This document shows positions 27,492 through 35,857 of a stretch of 64,000 nt of DNA, piece by piece. Origin of the DNA: Haliea sp. (GTDB lineage Bacteria > Pseudomonadota > Gammaproteobacteria > Pseudomonadales > Halieaceae); contig NZNC01000023.1 of assembly GCA_002692965.1 (NCBI GenBank), forward strand, positions 43,868 to 107,867. The letters are read 5' to 3'. The notes beneath the pieces were generated by a model. That model made no database searches and had not been told where the DNA came from. It saw only the letters and a program-made list of their open reading frames with translations. The position numbers and the translations under genes were made by a program. Numbering within the stretch: position 1 is the first letter of the stretch; the number at the start of each line of letters is the position of its first letter.

Positions 27492-28919
27492 GTGAGCCTC
27501 TGGCTGTGTTTGCGCTTTCCATGCCTGCCGCTGCAATGCCTGAACCGGGAGGAGTCCCGGCCAGTCGCGGTGGTCGAGCGCCAGCGGGTGCTCTGCCACA
27601 ACGATTGCGCCGCGGCGCTGGGCATCCGCCGGGGAAACAGCGTGGCCACGGCCCGCGCCCTCGCCGGCGAGGAGGCCTTGACCCTGCTCGAACGACAGAC
27701 CGAGCGGGAGCAGCGCGACCTGGAGCAGCTCTGTCAATGGGCCTACGGCATCACGCCCCACCTGCACCCCCGCCCCCCCGACAGCCTGCTGCTGGAAATC
27801 GGCGGCTGCCTGGCGCTGTTTGGCGGCCTGCCGGCCCTGCTGGAGGGGGTTCATCGGGAGCTGGCCCGGCGGGGCCTGCTGGTGGCGAGCGGCCTGGCGG
27901 CCACGGCCGGGGCAGCCTGGTTGCTGTCCCATGCCCCCCATGGCCTGGACGACTTGTCCGAGCCCCTGGAAACGCGCCTGTCACCCCTGCCCCTGGAGCA
28001 CCTGGCGGAGGCCTTTCCGGCGGCGGTGGCCGGGCTGCAGCGCACCGGCTGCACGACCCTGGGCAACCTGCTGACGCTGCCCGAAGCCGCCCTGGCCCGC
28101 CGCTGTGGCCGGGACTTCGTCGGCGCCCTGCGCCGCGTCCTGGGCCGCGACACCGAGCGTCACCCTGACTATCGGCCTCCGGCCGAGTTCCGCGACAGCT
28201 GCCAGTTCGATTACGAGGTCCAGGTCAATGAGGAGCTACTGCCGGCCATGCGGCAACTGCTGCAGTCCCTGGGCCGTTTCCTGCAGCAGTGTCAGCTGGC
28301 TACCCGGGCCATTCGCTGGGAGCTGGACAGCCGCCAGGGCAGCGCCCTGGTCTTTACCGTGCGCAGCAGCAGCCCCCAGGGGGACCCCGGCCACTGGCTG
28401 TCACTGACCCGCCTGCAACTGGAGCGCGAACAACTGAAACACGGCGCCGACCAGTTGACACTGCGCTGCGAGGAGCTGGAAAGCCTCGCTCATGCCCCCC
28501 GGGACCTGTTCGGCGCCCCCGGCCAGCGGGAGGCTCTCGAGGACCTGCTGGACCGGCTTTGCAGCCGCCTCGGCCGACAGGCGATCAGCCGCATTGCCTG
28601 TCGCGATGAGCACTTGCCGGAGCTGGCCCTGCACCTCGGCCATGCGGCTCCCGGGCCACTGCCGGAAGCGACCGGCGAAGCGGGCCCGCGCCCCTTCTGG
28701 TTGCTGCCCGCCCCCCGGCCACTGGCGCTACGCGGGGGCAGGCTCTACTGGCAGGGCCCGTTACAGCTGCTGGGAGTGGCGGAGCGCATCGAGGACGGCT
28801 GGTGGCAGACACCGGTTTCCCGGGACTATTACCTGACCCGGGGCAGCGCCGGCCAGTATTACTGGGTCTTCCGCGACCGCCTGGGCGGCGGCTGGTATCT
28901 GCACGGTATCTTCGCCTGA
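27492..28919 (+). CDS. imuB: ImuB-type Y-family DNA polymerase-like protein
   Basis: 475 residues. The start at GTG 27492 (MSLWLCLRFPCLPLQCLN) matches the ImuB family start. The stretch LLLEIGGCLALFGG replaces the catalytic acidic motif of active Y-family polymerases, as expected for ImuB, which is an inactive hub for mutagenic DnaE2 synthesis. A LexA box directly upstream fits SOS induction. Neither imuA upstream nor dnaE2 downstream is present, although they usually form one operon, so this copy is separated from its partners. Another polymerase-Y-like role is possible. Confidence 0.88.
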   Translation: MSLWLCLRFPCLPLQCLNREESRPVAVVERQRVLCHNDCAAALGIRRGNSVATARALAGEEALTLLERQTEREQRDLEQLCQWAYGITPHLHPRPPDSLLLEIGGCLALFGGLPALLEGVHRELARRGLLVASGLAATAGAAWLLSHAPHGLDDLSEPLETRLSPLPLEHLAEAFPAAVAGLQRTGCTTLGNLLTLPEAALARRCGRDFVGALRRVLGRDTERHPDYRPPAEFRDSCQFDYEVQVNEELLPAMRQLLQSLGRFLQQCQLATRAIRWELDSRQGSALVFTVRSSSPQGDPGHWLSLTRLQLEREQLKHGADQLTLRCEELESLAHAPRDLFGAPGQREALEDLLDRLCSRLGRQAISRIACRDEHLPELALHLGHAAPGPLPEATGEAGPRPFWLLPAPRPLALRGGRLYWQGPLQLLGVAERIEDGWWQTPVSRDYYLTRGSAGQYYWVFRDRLGGGWYLHGIFA

Positions 28920-29114
28920 AGGGTCTGTAAGGCCCTCGCACACAGGCGCCGACAGGCTCTGGAGCGCAATGCGCTAGCCCAGCGCCATACACGAACAATG
29001 TGAATTTATTGTGACATCGGCGTGACAGCGATGGATGGCGGGGAGAAGCCTGGTCTAGGATCGACCCATAGCCGGACAACGCGTCGCGAGACGCCCACCC
29101 AGGAGGTCACTATC

Positions 29115-29456
29115 ATGATAACGCACACGATCCGCCGCAGCCTGCTGCTGGCCACCCTGCCCCTGGTCGCCCTCGGCGCCCGGGCCGAAGTCACCCAGGA
29201 TTGCATCCTCGAAGGCACTGTCGACAAGGGCAAGGCCGAACAGATGGGCCGGGATGTCTATGTGGAGTTTCACTCCGCCGCCCGTGCGGAGCGGGGCAGC
29301 GAGTGCAACCTGCAGCGACGCAACCGCATCCAGTTCAAGGAGCCCAAGAACGCGATGATCGAGAACGCACCGGACGGTTCCAAGGTGCGCTATCGCTACA
29401 CGGAAAAGGATGACCAGCAGGGCGAATGGCGACTGATTGGCGTCGCCATGCCCTGA
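29115..29456 (+). CDS. Small secreted protein of unknown function
   Basis: 113 residues. AGGAGG at 29101-29106 lies eight bases before the ATG. A Sec signal peptide (RRSLLLATLPLVALGARAEV, cleavage near ARA-E) is followed by a mature part of about 90 residues with two cysteines (DCILEG and SECNLQ), probably a disulfide, and a charged C-terminal half (RYRYTEKDDQQGEWRL). I do not recognise the family. It is a single-gene unit 195 bases after imuB, and convergent with the lipocalin gene. Confidence 0.8.
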   Translation: MITHTIRRSLLLATLPLVALGARAEVTQDCILEGTVDKGKAEQMGRDVYVEFHSAARAERGSECNLQRRNRIQFKEPKNAMIENAPDGSKVRYRYTEKDDQQGEWRLIGVAMP

Positions 29457-29461
29457 TCACT

Positions 29462-30034
29462 TCACTCCGGGGCGACGGTGCCGCAGTGTGCCGCCGCCTC
29501 GCCAGCCCCACAGCGGTGTCGGGCCTGACTGATGAACTGTAGCTCCTCCACGGCAAAACCCCGCGCCCGAGCCTCGTCGACAAACCGTTCCCGCAGTGCC
29601 TCGCTTACCTTGGGCGTGCGCGACAGCAGCCACAGGTAGTCGCGGTTGTAGCCGGAGACGAAGGCGTACTGGTAGTCCGGATCCAGCTCGAAGATGACAT
29701 AGCTGCTGTAGAACGGTCCGAAAAAGGACACTTCCAGATGGCCACTGGGCTGGTCACCGGCGTAACGGGCCCGGCCCTCGGCCTCCTGCCACTCCCCCGC
29801 CTCGCTGTCATAGCCGCGGTTGAGTACCCGCAGGCCGCCATCGGGGTGGCGGCTGTAACGCGCGGTGACGCTGTCCAGCCCGCGTTCGAAACTGTGGTCC
29901 AGGCGGGCGATCTCGTACCAGGTCCCGAGGTAGCGCTCGGTGTCCAGTTCCGGCACCGGCGCGATCCCCTCCGGCACTGCGGTACAGGCCATCAACAGCA
30001 GAGTCAGCAGCAACGCCCCGAGGCGTTCAGTCAT
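29462..30034 (-). CDS. blc: Outer-membrane lipocalin (Blc family)
   Basis: 190-residue lipoprotein with lipobox LLLMAC (Cys near 17) and the lipocalin signature YLGTWYEIARLDHSFERGL. The later strand motifs FFGPFYSSYVIFELDPDY and DYLWLLSRTPK are also present. Bacterial lipocalins bind fatty acids or lysophospholipids at the outer membrane. The C-terminus has an unusual short extension with two cysteines (HRCGAGEAAAHC). Its start overlaps the end of the ferritin-like gene by eight bases. Confidence 0.92.
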   Translation of the reverse strand: MTERLGALLLTLLLMACTAVPEGIAPVPELDTERYLGTWYEIARLDHSFERGLDSVTARYSRHPDGGLRVLNRGYDSEAGEWQEAEGRARYAGDQPSGHLEVSFFGPFYSSYVIFELDPDYQYAFVSGYNRDYLWLLSRTPKVSEALRERFVDEARARGFAVEELQFISQARHRCGAGEAAAHCGTVAPE

Positions 30035-30314
30035 GGGCGATGCGCTTGTCGGTAAAGAGGTAGTCGCGCATTTCCTCGTCGAGCACCTTGTCCCGGCGCC
30101 GGATCCACTCCAGCACCATGGCGGCGTGCTCTTTCTCCTCATCGCGGTTGTGCCGCAGGATCGCTTTCAGCTCCGGATCCTTGCAGGCATCCATGCGCTG
30201 GTTGTACCAGTCCACGGCCTCCAGCTCTTCCATCAGCGACACAATGGCGCGGTGCATGTCCCGGGTTTCATCGCTGAGCTCCGCAACCGGCTCGTGGTAA
30301 CCTTCACTCGACAT
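30027..30314 (-). CDS. Encapsulated-ferritin (EncFtn) family protein without targeting tail
   Basis: 95 residues closely resembling the EncFtn family: HRAIVSLMEELEAVDWY, then HNRDEEKEHAAMVLEWIRRR. The ferroxidase ligands known from Rhodospirillum rubrum EncFtn (E32, E62, H65) correspond to E30, E60 and H63, all kept. Family members oxidise iron within an encapsulin shell and carry a C-terminal shell-targeting peptide. This one ends at LFTDKRIAHD with no such extension, and no encapsulin gene lies in the window. It overlaps the lipocalin gene by eight bases. Confidence 0.87.
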   Translation of the reverse strand: MSSEGYHEPVAELSDETRDMHRAIVSLMEELEAVDWYNQRMDACKDPELKAILRHNRDEEKEHAAMVLEWIRRRDKVLDEEMRDYLFTDKRIAHD

Positions 30315-30341
30315 AGACAGGTCCTTCTACAGGGTTGAAAG

Positions 30342-30382
30342 GTGCCGGCACTTCACCGGCACGGATGGGCCGAGTTCGGCCC
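30342..30382 (-). terminator. Pair of hairpins after the GlsB-type gene
   Basis: Two adjacent stems in the 69-bp gap: GGGCCGA-TCGGCCC (30367-30382), directly after the stop, and GTGCCGG-7 nt-CCGGCAC (30342-30362), followed only by a weak CTTTC. A possible terminator or processing site before the ferritin-like gene. Confidence 0.45.
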
Positions 30383-30383
30383 G

Positions 30384-30632
30384 CTATTTTCGCAACAGGC
30401 TGACAATATACAGGAGCAGGGCCGCACCCACCGTGGCCATCACCAGCGAGCCGATGAAACCGCCGGCACTCAGGCCCAGCAGGTTGAACACGAAGCCGCC
30501 AATCACCGAACCCACGATACCGATCACGATATTCCCGAGCAGGCCGAACCCCCGCCCTTTCATCAGCTTGCCGGCGATCCAGCCCGCCAGCCCACCGATG
30601 ACCAGAAACGCAATGATTCCCATGCCTTCCAT
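30384..30632 (-). CDS. GlsB/YeaQ/YmgE family stress-response membrane protein
   Basis: 82-residue inner-membrane protein made of three glycine-rich hydrophobic segments (GIIAFLVIGGLAGWIAG, GNIVIGIVGSVIGGFVFNLL, IGSLVMATVGAALLLYIV), the full length and pattern of the transglycosylase-associated GlsB/YeaQ family. AAGGAGA stands six bases before the ATG. The molecular function of the family is not established. Confidence 0.93.
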   Translation of the reverse strand: MEGMGIIAFLVIGGLAGWIAGKLMKGRGFGLLGNIVIGIVGSVIGGFVFNLLGLSAGGFIGSLVMATVGAALLLYIVSLLRK

Positions 30633-30744
30633 TCTCGTTCTCCTTATCTGCCTGAACTGCCGGAGTGGCAGCTGTAAACCATGTTAGCCCGAGCCGCGTG
30701 CGGGATACCACCACGGCCGCGCGCCCAACCGCCGCCATCGCCCA

Positions 30745-32541
30745 CTAGAGAGGCCAGACCAGCAGCAGGACCGGCACCGAGACCAGGACCACCAGCAGTG
30801 ACAGGGGCAGGCCCATGCGCCAGTAATCGCCGAAGCGGTAGCCCCCCGGGGCCATCACCAGGGTGTTCGACTGGTGGCCCACCGGGGTCAGGAAGGCACT
30901 CGAGGCGGCAATGGCGACGGCCATCAGCAGCGGGTCCGCCGCCACCTGCATGCCCGCGGCCAGGTCGATGGCCACCGGCGCCGCGAGAATCGCCGCCGCG
31001 GCATTGTTGATGATATTGGACAGCAGCATCACCACCATCATCAGCAGGGCCAGGGTAAGCGCCGCCGGCACCTGCTCCGCCACTGCCAGCAACTGCCCGG
31101 CGATCAGCGCGGCGCCACCGGTGGTTTCCAGGGCCTGCCCCACCGGCAGCAGCGCGGCGAGGAGCACAATGACCGGCATGTCGATACTGTCGTAGACCTT
31201 GCCCGCGGGCACCAGTCCCGAGAGCACCATCAACAGCGCCGCCACCACCAGGCCCGTCGCGGCGTCGACCAGCCCCAGGGCGATGGCGGCCAGCGCACCC
31301 ACGAACAGGGCGCTGGCCTGGAGAATCTTGCGCGGACGGCCGATTTCCAGCTCCCGGGAGGCCAGGGGCAGGCAGCCGAGGCTCTCCAGGGCACCGGGCA
31401 GTGCGTCCTCGCGCGCCTGTAACAGGAGGATGTCACCCGCCAGGAAGCGGATGCGACCCAGCCGTTCCTTCAGCCGTGCACCGCGCCGGGCGACCGCGAG
31501 AATGTTCACGCTGTGACGCTGGCGCAGGGAGAGCGCGCTGGCGGAGGTACCCACCAGCAGCGACCCCGGGCTGATCACCGCCTCCACCAGCGTCAGCTCA
31601 CCGAAATCCTCCCGATGCCCGGAGGCCTCGTCGTCCGTCTCGCTGCGCCGCCCCGCCAGTTCCAGGCCGGTGACATCCAGCAGGGTCTTGAGGCTGTCGG
31701 AGTCCGCCTCGACCAACAGGATGTCCTCGGCCTGCAGCACTTTGTAAATCGAGGGCATCTGCTGGCGCTGTTCCCCGCGCACCAGGCCCACCACCATCAC
31801 GTCGGCATCGTCCTTGACGGCCGCCATCAGGTCGTAGGTGGTCTGGCCCGCCAGACTGCAGTCTTCGGGAATCCGCACTTCGGTGAGGTAGGCGCTGACC
31901 TTGAACAGCTGGTCCGGGCTTTCCTCCTGCTGCCGGCGGGGCGTCAGGCGCCAGCCCAACAAGCCGATGAAAGCCACCCCCGCCAGGGTCACGGCGAGGC
32001 CGACGGGCAAAAAGGCAAACAGACCGAAGGCCTCGCCGGCCACCTCGGCCCGGTAGCTGGCAATAATGATATTGGGCGGGGTGCCGATCATGGTCAGCAT
32101 GCCCCCGAGGAGAGAGCCAAAGGCCAGGGGCATCAGGGTCAGGGAGGGCGAATAGCCGGACTGCCGGGACATCCACACGGCGACCGGAAGGAACAGCGCC
32201 AGCGCGCCGACGTTGTTCATGAAACCCGAACACAGGGCAACCACCGCTGTCAGCAGCAGAACGTGCAGACCCGGGTGATCGCCCAGACGCATTAGCCGCC
32301 GCGCCAGCACATCCACCACCCCGGCGTTGAGCAGACCGCGACTGATCACCAGCACCGCCGCCACGGTAATGACCGCGGGGTGACCCAGTCCGCTAAACGC
32401 CTCGGCAGCAGGGATCACCCCCGCCAACACCAGCGCCAGCAGCGCCCCCAGGGCCACGATGTCGTAGCGCCAGCGGTTCCAGACCAGCAGGCCGAGGGTC
32501 GCGGCCAGCACCGCGAATACCAGACCCTGGTCAGTGCTCAT
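30745..32541 (-). CDS. SLC13/DASS family permease with central RCK-C domains
   Basis: 598-residue inner-membrane transporter. N-terminal and C-terminal halves of the sodium:sulfate/dicarboxylate symporter type (FSGLGHPAVITVAAVLVISR, MIGTPPNIIIAS in the first half, FLTPVGHQSNTLVMAPGGYR in the second) flank two cytoplasmic TrkA-C/RCK-C ligand-binding domains at about 215-370 (VSAYLTEVRIPEDCSLAGQT and EDFGELTLVEAVISPGSLLV). The RCK-C domains suggest gating by a small ligand. The substrate (sulfate, dicarboxylate or other anion) is not readable from sequence. Confidence 0.92.
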   Translation of the reverse strand: MSTDQGLVFAVLAATLGLLVWNRWRYDIVALGALLALVLAGVIPAAEAFSGLGHPAVITVAAVLVISRGLLNAGVVDVLARRLMRLGDHPGLHVLLLTAVVALCSGFMNNVGALALFLPVAVWMSRQSGYSPSLTLMPLAFGSLLGGMLTMIGTPPNIIIASYRAEVAGEAFGLFAFLPVGLAVTLAGVAFIGLLGWRLTPRRQQEESPDQLFKVSAYLTEVRIPEDCSLAGQTTYDLMAAVKDDADVMVVGLVRGEQRQQMPSIYKVLQAEDILLVEADSDSLKTLLDVTGLELAGRRSETDDEASGHREDFGELTLVEAVISPGSLLVGTSASALSLRQRHSVNILAVARRGARLKERLGRIRFLAGDILLLQAREDALPGALESLGCLPLASRELEIGRPRKILQASALFVGALAAIALGLVDAATGLVVAALLMVLSGLVPAGKVYDSIDMPVIVLLAALLPVGQALETTGGAALIAGQLLAVAEQVPAALTLALLMMVVMLLSNIINNAAAAILAAPVAIDLAAGMQVAADPLLMAVAIAASSAFLTPVGHQSNTLVMAPGGYRFGDYWRMGLPLSLLVVLVSVPVLLLVWPL

Positions 32542-32567
32542 GTCGCGCAGACATCGCCGTTACGGCC

Positions 32568-33665
32568 CTATTGGGTCATGGTCGGGAAGTCGATGTAGCC
32601 GGCGTCGCCGCCACCGTAGATGACCGAGGGGTCGCCCATCGGCGTGAGTTCAGCGCCCGCTGCGTAGCGCTCCGCCAGATCGGGGTTGCAGATAAAGGGA
32701 CGACCGATGGAAATGGCTGCGGCACCGCCCGCGGCCAGTACCGCCTCGGCGCGCTCGGCGTCGTAGCCACCGTTGAGTACCAGGTCACCATGGTAGACCG
32801 CCCGCAGGTCGTCGATACTGAAGTCCGCCACCGCGGCCGCCTGGCTCTTGGAGACGTCGGATTCGTTGATCTGCTCGACGATTTCCAGGAAGGCCAGCTT
32901 GCGGCGGTCCAGCTCCGCCACCGCGTGCAGGAACAGCGGGCGGGGGTTGCTGTCGTGGCAGTCCCAGACACTCGAGAAAGGTGCCAGGCGTACCCCGGTG
33001 CGCTCGGCACCCACCGCATCGACGACCGCATCGGTAACTTCCAGCAGGAAGCGGCAGCGGTTTTCCACCGACCCACCGTAGGCATCGGTCCGCTGGTTGA
33101 CGCCGTCGCGCAGGAACTGGTCGATCAGGTAGCCGTTCGCCGCGTGTAGTTCGACGCCATCAAAGCCCGCGGCGATAGCGTTCAGCGCGCCCTGGCGGAA
33201 CTGCTCCACCACACCGGGAATTTCCTCCAGCTCCAGGGCGCGGGGCTCGGAGGTGGGCGTGAAACCGTCGGGCGTAAACGTGCGGATGTCACCGCGTACG
33301 GCGGAGCTGGAAACCGGCGGCTGCCCATTTTCCTGGAAGCAGGTGTGGGAGACCCGCCCGGAGTGCCACAACTGGCAAACGATGCGCCCGCCAGCGGCGT
33401 GCACGGCGTCGGTCACGCGCCGCCAGCCGGCGATCTGCGCCTCGGTGTAGATGCCCGGTGTGGCGATGGTGCCGGTACCCTGACGAGACACCTGGGTGGC
33501 TTCCGTCAGGATCAGCCCGGCGCCGGCTCGCTGGGCGTAGTAGGTGGCGTTGGACGGGGTGGGAATATTCTCGGGCGAGCGGGCCCGGGTCATGGGGGCC
33601 ATGACGACCCGGTTTTTCAACTCAATGGCACCCAGTGAGACCGGGCTGAACAGCGTGGCTGACAT
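32568..33665 (-). CDS. nemA: Old yellow enzyme family NADH:flavin oxidoreductase / N-ethylmaleimide reductase
   Basis: 365-residue FMN TIM barrel. It shows the OYE start LFSPVSLGAIELKNRVVMAP, the substrate-binding pair in HAANGYLIDQF, the later QRTDAYGGSVENR and the C-terminal phosphate site GGAAAISIGRPFICNPDL. Members reduce activated double bonds and nitro compounds with NAD(P)H in the cytoplasm. It lies 26 bases upstream of the SLC13 gene on the same strand and could be co-transcribed. Confidence 0.92.
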   Translation of the reverse strand: MSATLFSPVSLGAIELKNRVVMAPMTRARSPENIPTPSNATYYAQRAGAGLILTEATQVSRQGTGTIATPGIYTEAQIAGWRRVTDAVHAAGGRIVCQLWHSGRVSHTCFQENGQPPVSSSAVRGDIRTFTPDGFTPTSEPRALELEEIPGVVEQFRQGALNAIAAGFDGVELHAANGYLIDQFLRDGVNQRTDAYGGSVENRCRFLLEVTDAVVDAVGAERTGVRLAPFSSVWDCHDSNPRPLFLHAVAELDRRKLAFLEIVEQINESDVSKSQAAAVADFSIDDLRAVYHGDLVLNGGYDAERAEAVLAAGGAAAISIGRPFICNPDLAERYAAGAELTPMGDPSVIYGGGDAGYIDFPTMTQ

Positions 33666-33804
33666 GCGAATTCCTTATTGCTGTCGAAGAATGACGCGGG
33701 CCCGACAGCCGCGGCGAAGCCGGCAGCAGGCCCTCAATCGGCCTGCCATCTTACCGCTACCCGGGGCCGGCGACAGCGCCCCGCGATCGGCGACTTGCCC
33801 CGGT

Positions 33805-34728
33805 TCAACTTTCCGGGCCGGGCTCCGCGCTCCCCGGCGTTCCACGCCCGGTGAAGCGGACCGCCACGCGCGGGTCCCCGGGCAAGCCACGGTAGTGAAC
33901 CTCGAGCTGCAGGCCGGGTTCCGGCCTGGCGGGGGGCAGGAAGCCCCCGAGACTGAGCAGATCGCCCGGGCGCAATTCGATACCGGCTTCCCGCAGGGCA
34001 CGCGCCAGCCAGATGGCGGCGTTCAGCGGGTGCCCCATCAGGCTCTCGCCCGCGGCTTGCCCAAGCGCTTGATCGCGCGCGGCATCGCGTACCACCACCC
34101 GCATGTCCGCCAGGGCCGCCAGCAGCGGCTCGCGATGTCCGGCGACCGCGATGGGGGCGCCCAGCACACCGCCGCGAAAACCGGTGTTGATGGCGGCAAT
34201 GGCGTAGCCATTGGCCGGCCCCTCCAGCACCAGGTCGGGCAATTCGATGAAGGGGATAATCGCCCGCAGCGCGTCCAGGGCCTCCGCAGGTGTGGCAGCG
34301 TCCGCCAGACGCGCGCTGCCCACCTCGACCAACAGATCGGGCTCATAGCGCGGCACCGCGCCAAAGGCCGCGGGCAGGCTGGTACCGCTGGGCAAGAGGT
34401 GGCGGTCGAACATGACGCCCCAGGCGGGGCCCTGCATGCCGAAACGCCGCTGAACCGCCTCGCCGGTGAACGCGGCCTTGTAGCCCACCGGCTGCCCCAG
34501 CACCCGGGGCAAGGCCTGAACCAGGGCCGCCCGGGCGCAGTCGACCTGTCCGGCCTCGAGCTGGAAGCCAAAGCCCGGCCCCGGGCGTCCCTGCGCCAGG
34601 GCCGCAACGTGGGCCGCCACCGCGGCACGGTCGGGGCAGTTCGCCGCAGTGGCCGCAGTGGCCGCAGTGGCCAGCATCATGACGGCGAGCGGGATCGCCA
34701 GGCGCCGGCTCCAGTCAGGCAGATTCAT
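33805..34728 (-). CDS. Exported fumarylacetoacetase / 2-keto-4-pentenoate hydratase-like protein
   Basis: 307 residues. A signal peptide (RRLAIPLAVMMLATAATAAT, cleavage near ATA-AN) is followed by the 2-keto-4-pentenoate hydratase fold (VGYKAAFTGEAVQRRFG, GVMFDRHLLPSG, PRYEPDLLVEVGSARL). Family members are normally cytosolic metal-dependent hydratases or decarboxylases of aromatic catabolism, so export is unusual. Its start overlaps the radical SAM stop by four bases (ATGA), so it is translated with that gene from the SOS-box promoter. The substrate is unknown. No aromatic ring-cleavage pathway is adjacent. Confidence 0.85.
   Translation of the reverse strand: MNLPDWSRRLAIPLAVMMLATAATAATAANCPDRAAVAAHVAALAQGRPGPGFGFQLEAGQVDCARAALVQALPRVLGQPVGYKAAFTGEAVQRRFGMQGPAWGVMFDRHLLPSGTSLPAAFGAVPRYEPDLLVEVGSARLADAATPAEALDALRAIIPFIELPDLVLEGPANGYAIAAINTGFRGGVLGAPIAVAGHREPLLAALADMRVVVRDAARDQALGQAAGESLMGHPLNAAIWLARALREAGIELRPGDLLSLGGFLPPARPEPGLQLEVHYRGLPGDPRVAVRFTGRGTPGSAEPGPES
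34643..34669. repeat. Three perfect 9-bp tandem repeats in a signal peptide
   Basis: GCCGCAGTG three times in a row plus a partial fourth copy, coding a TAA-TAA-TAA alanine/threonine run in the hydrophobic end of the exported hydratase's signal peptide. Copy changes keep the frame and alter only signal length. Confidence 0.85.
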
Positions 34729-35804
34729 GCGAACAGATCCCCCTGGGCCCGGGGCGGCCGGAAACTGGTGCAGTCCAGGCTCTCGCGATGAGCCTGGCGA
34801 TAAGCCAGCCGTTGGCAGGCCTTGCGAAAGCGTTGGGCCAGCAGGTCGGCAAACACCCCCTCGCCGCGCATGCGCTGCCCGAAGCGGGCATCGTAGTCCT
34901 TGCCCCCACGGGTATCGCGAACGCGGTTCATCACCTTGTCGGCGCGCTCGGGATAGTGCTCGGCCAGCCAGTCGCGAAACAAGGGTGCCACCTCCAGGGG
35001 CAGGCGCAGCAGCATCCAGGCCGCTGTATCCGCCCCCGCCTCGCGCCCCGCCGCCAGCAGGGCTTCCAGCTCGTGATCGTTGAGGCCGGGAATCATCGGC
35101 GAGGTCAGCACACCCACCGGCACCCCCGCCGCGCTCAGTTCGCGGATCACCCGCAGGCGTGCGCGGGGCGAGGCAGTGCGCGGCTCCAGTCGGCGTTTCA
35201 GCTCGTCGTTCAGGGTGGTCAGGCTGATAAACACCTGCACCAGGCGCCGCGCCGCCAGCGCCGCCAGCAGATCCCGGTCGCGCAGGATCAGGGCGCTCTT
35301 GGTGACAATGGTCACCGGGTGCCCGCAGGCCAGCAGCACTTCGAGGATGCGCCGGGTGGTGCCCCGCTCCGCCTCCAGCGGCTGGTAACAGTCGGTATTG
35401 CCGGAGAGATTGATGGGCCGGCAGACATAGCCGGGCTTGCACAGCTCCATCTCGAGCTGCTCCAGCAGGCCACTGCGGGCAATCAGCCGGGTCTCGAAGT
35501 CCAGCCCCGGGGAATAGTCCCAGTAGGCGTGGCTCGGCCGCGCGTAGCAATAAATGCAGCCGTGCTCACAGCCGCGATAGGGATTGAGGGAGCGGTCAAA
35601 GCCGAGATCCGGGGAGCGGTTCCAGCTGAGGGCGGACTTTGCCGCCTCGTCCTGTACCGTGGTCGCCAGTCGCGCGGGGGGAAATTCCTGCCACCAGCCA
35701 TCCGCTTCGGCCACACTGGTGCGCGGGGCAAAGCGGTTGGCGGGGTCGAAGGTGGCGCCGCGACCGCGCCGGGCAAGGGGGGCGTCCTGAATGGCCATGG
35801 GCAT
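34725..35804 (-). CDS. PA0069-family radical SAM protein
   Basis: 359 residues from ATG 35804 (MPMAIQDAP), or 357 from 35798. The radical SAM cluster motif is C-x3-C-x2-C in YRGCEHGCIYCYARPSH, with the family sequences DFETRLIAR, GNTDCYQPLE and SGVPVGVL-type strands. The family is related in style to spore photoproduct lyase and often called SplB-like. Its true reaction is unknown. A LexA box sits a few bases upstream, pointing to DNA-damage induction, and the last codon overlaps the start of an exported hydratase-like gene. Confidence 0.9.
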   Translation of the reverse strand: MPMAIQDAPLARRGRGATFDPANRFAPRTSVAEADGWWQEFPPARLATTVQDEAAKSALSWNRSPDLGFDRSLNPYRGCEHGCIYCYARPSHAYWDYSPGLDFETRLIARSGLLEQLEMELCKPGYVCRPINLSGNTDCYQPLEAERGTTRRILEVLLACGHPVTIVTKSALILRDRDLLAALAARRLVQVFISLTTLNDELKRRLEPRTASPRARLRVIRELSAAGVPVGVLTSPMIPGLNDHELEALLAAGREAGADTAAWMLLRLPLEVAPLFRDWLAEHYPERADKVMNRVRDTRGGKDYDARFGQRMRGEGVFADLLAQRFRKACQRLAYRQAHRESLDCTSFRPPRAQGDLFA

Positions 35805-35810
35805 CACACT

Positions 35811-35828
35811 ACTGGATTTATGTACAGT
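35811..35828. promoter_or_regulatory. LexA (SOS) box before the radical SAM gene
   Basis: CTG-GATTTATGTA-CAG inside ACTG...CAGT. It begins about seven bases before the radical SAM start codon (minus strand), so LexA bound here would block transcription or initiation of the two-gene unit. Confidence 0.82.
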
Positions 35829-35857
35829 GTAGCGCTCCTCGCGACAAGCCGCCAGCC

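Noticed and set aside
28920..29114. 195-bp gap after imuB searched for a small gene, terminator or imuA/dnaE2 remnant
   Set aside because: Only a weak imperfect repeat (AGGG...CCCT) and the leader of the secreted-protein gene are seen.
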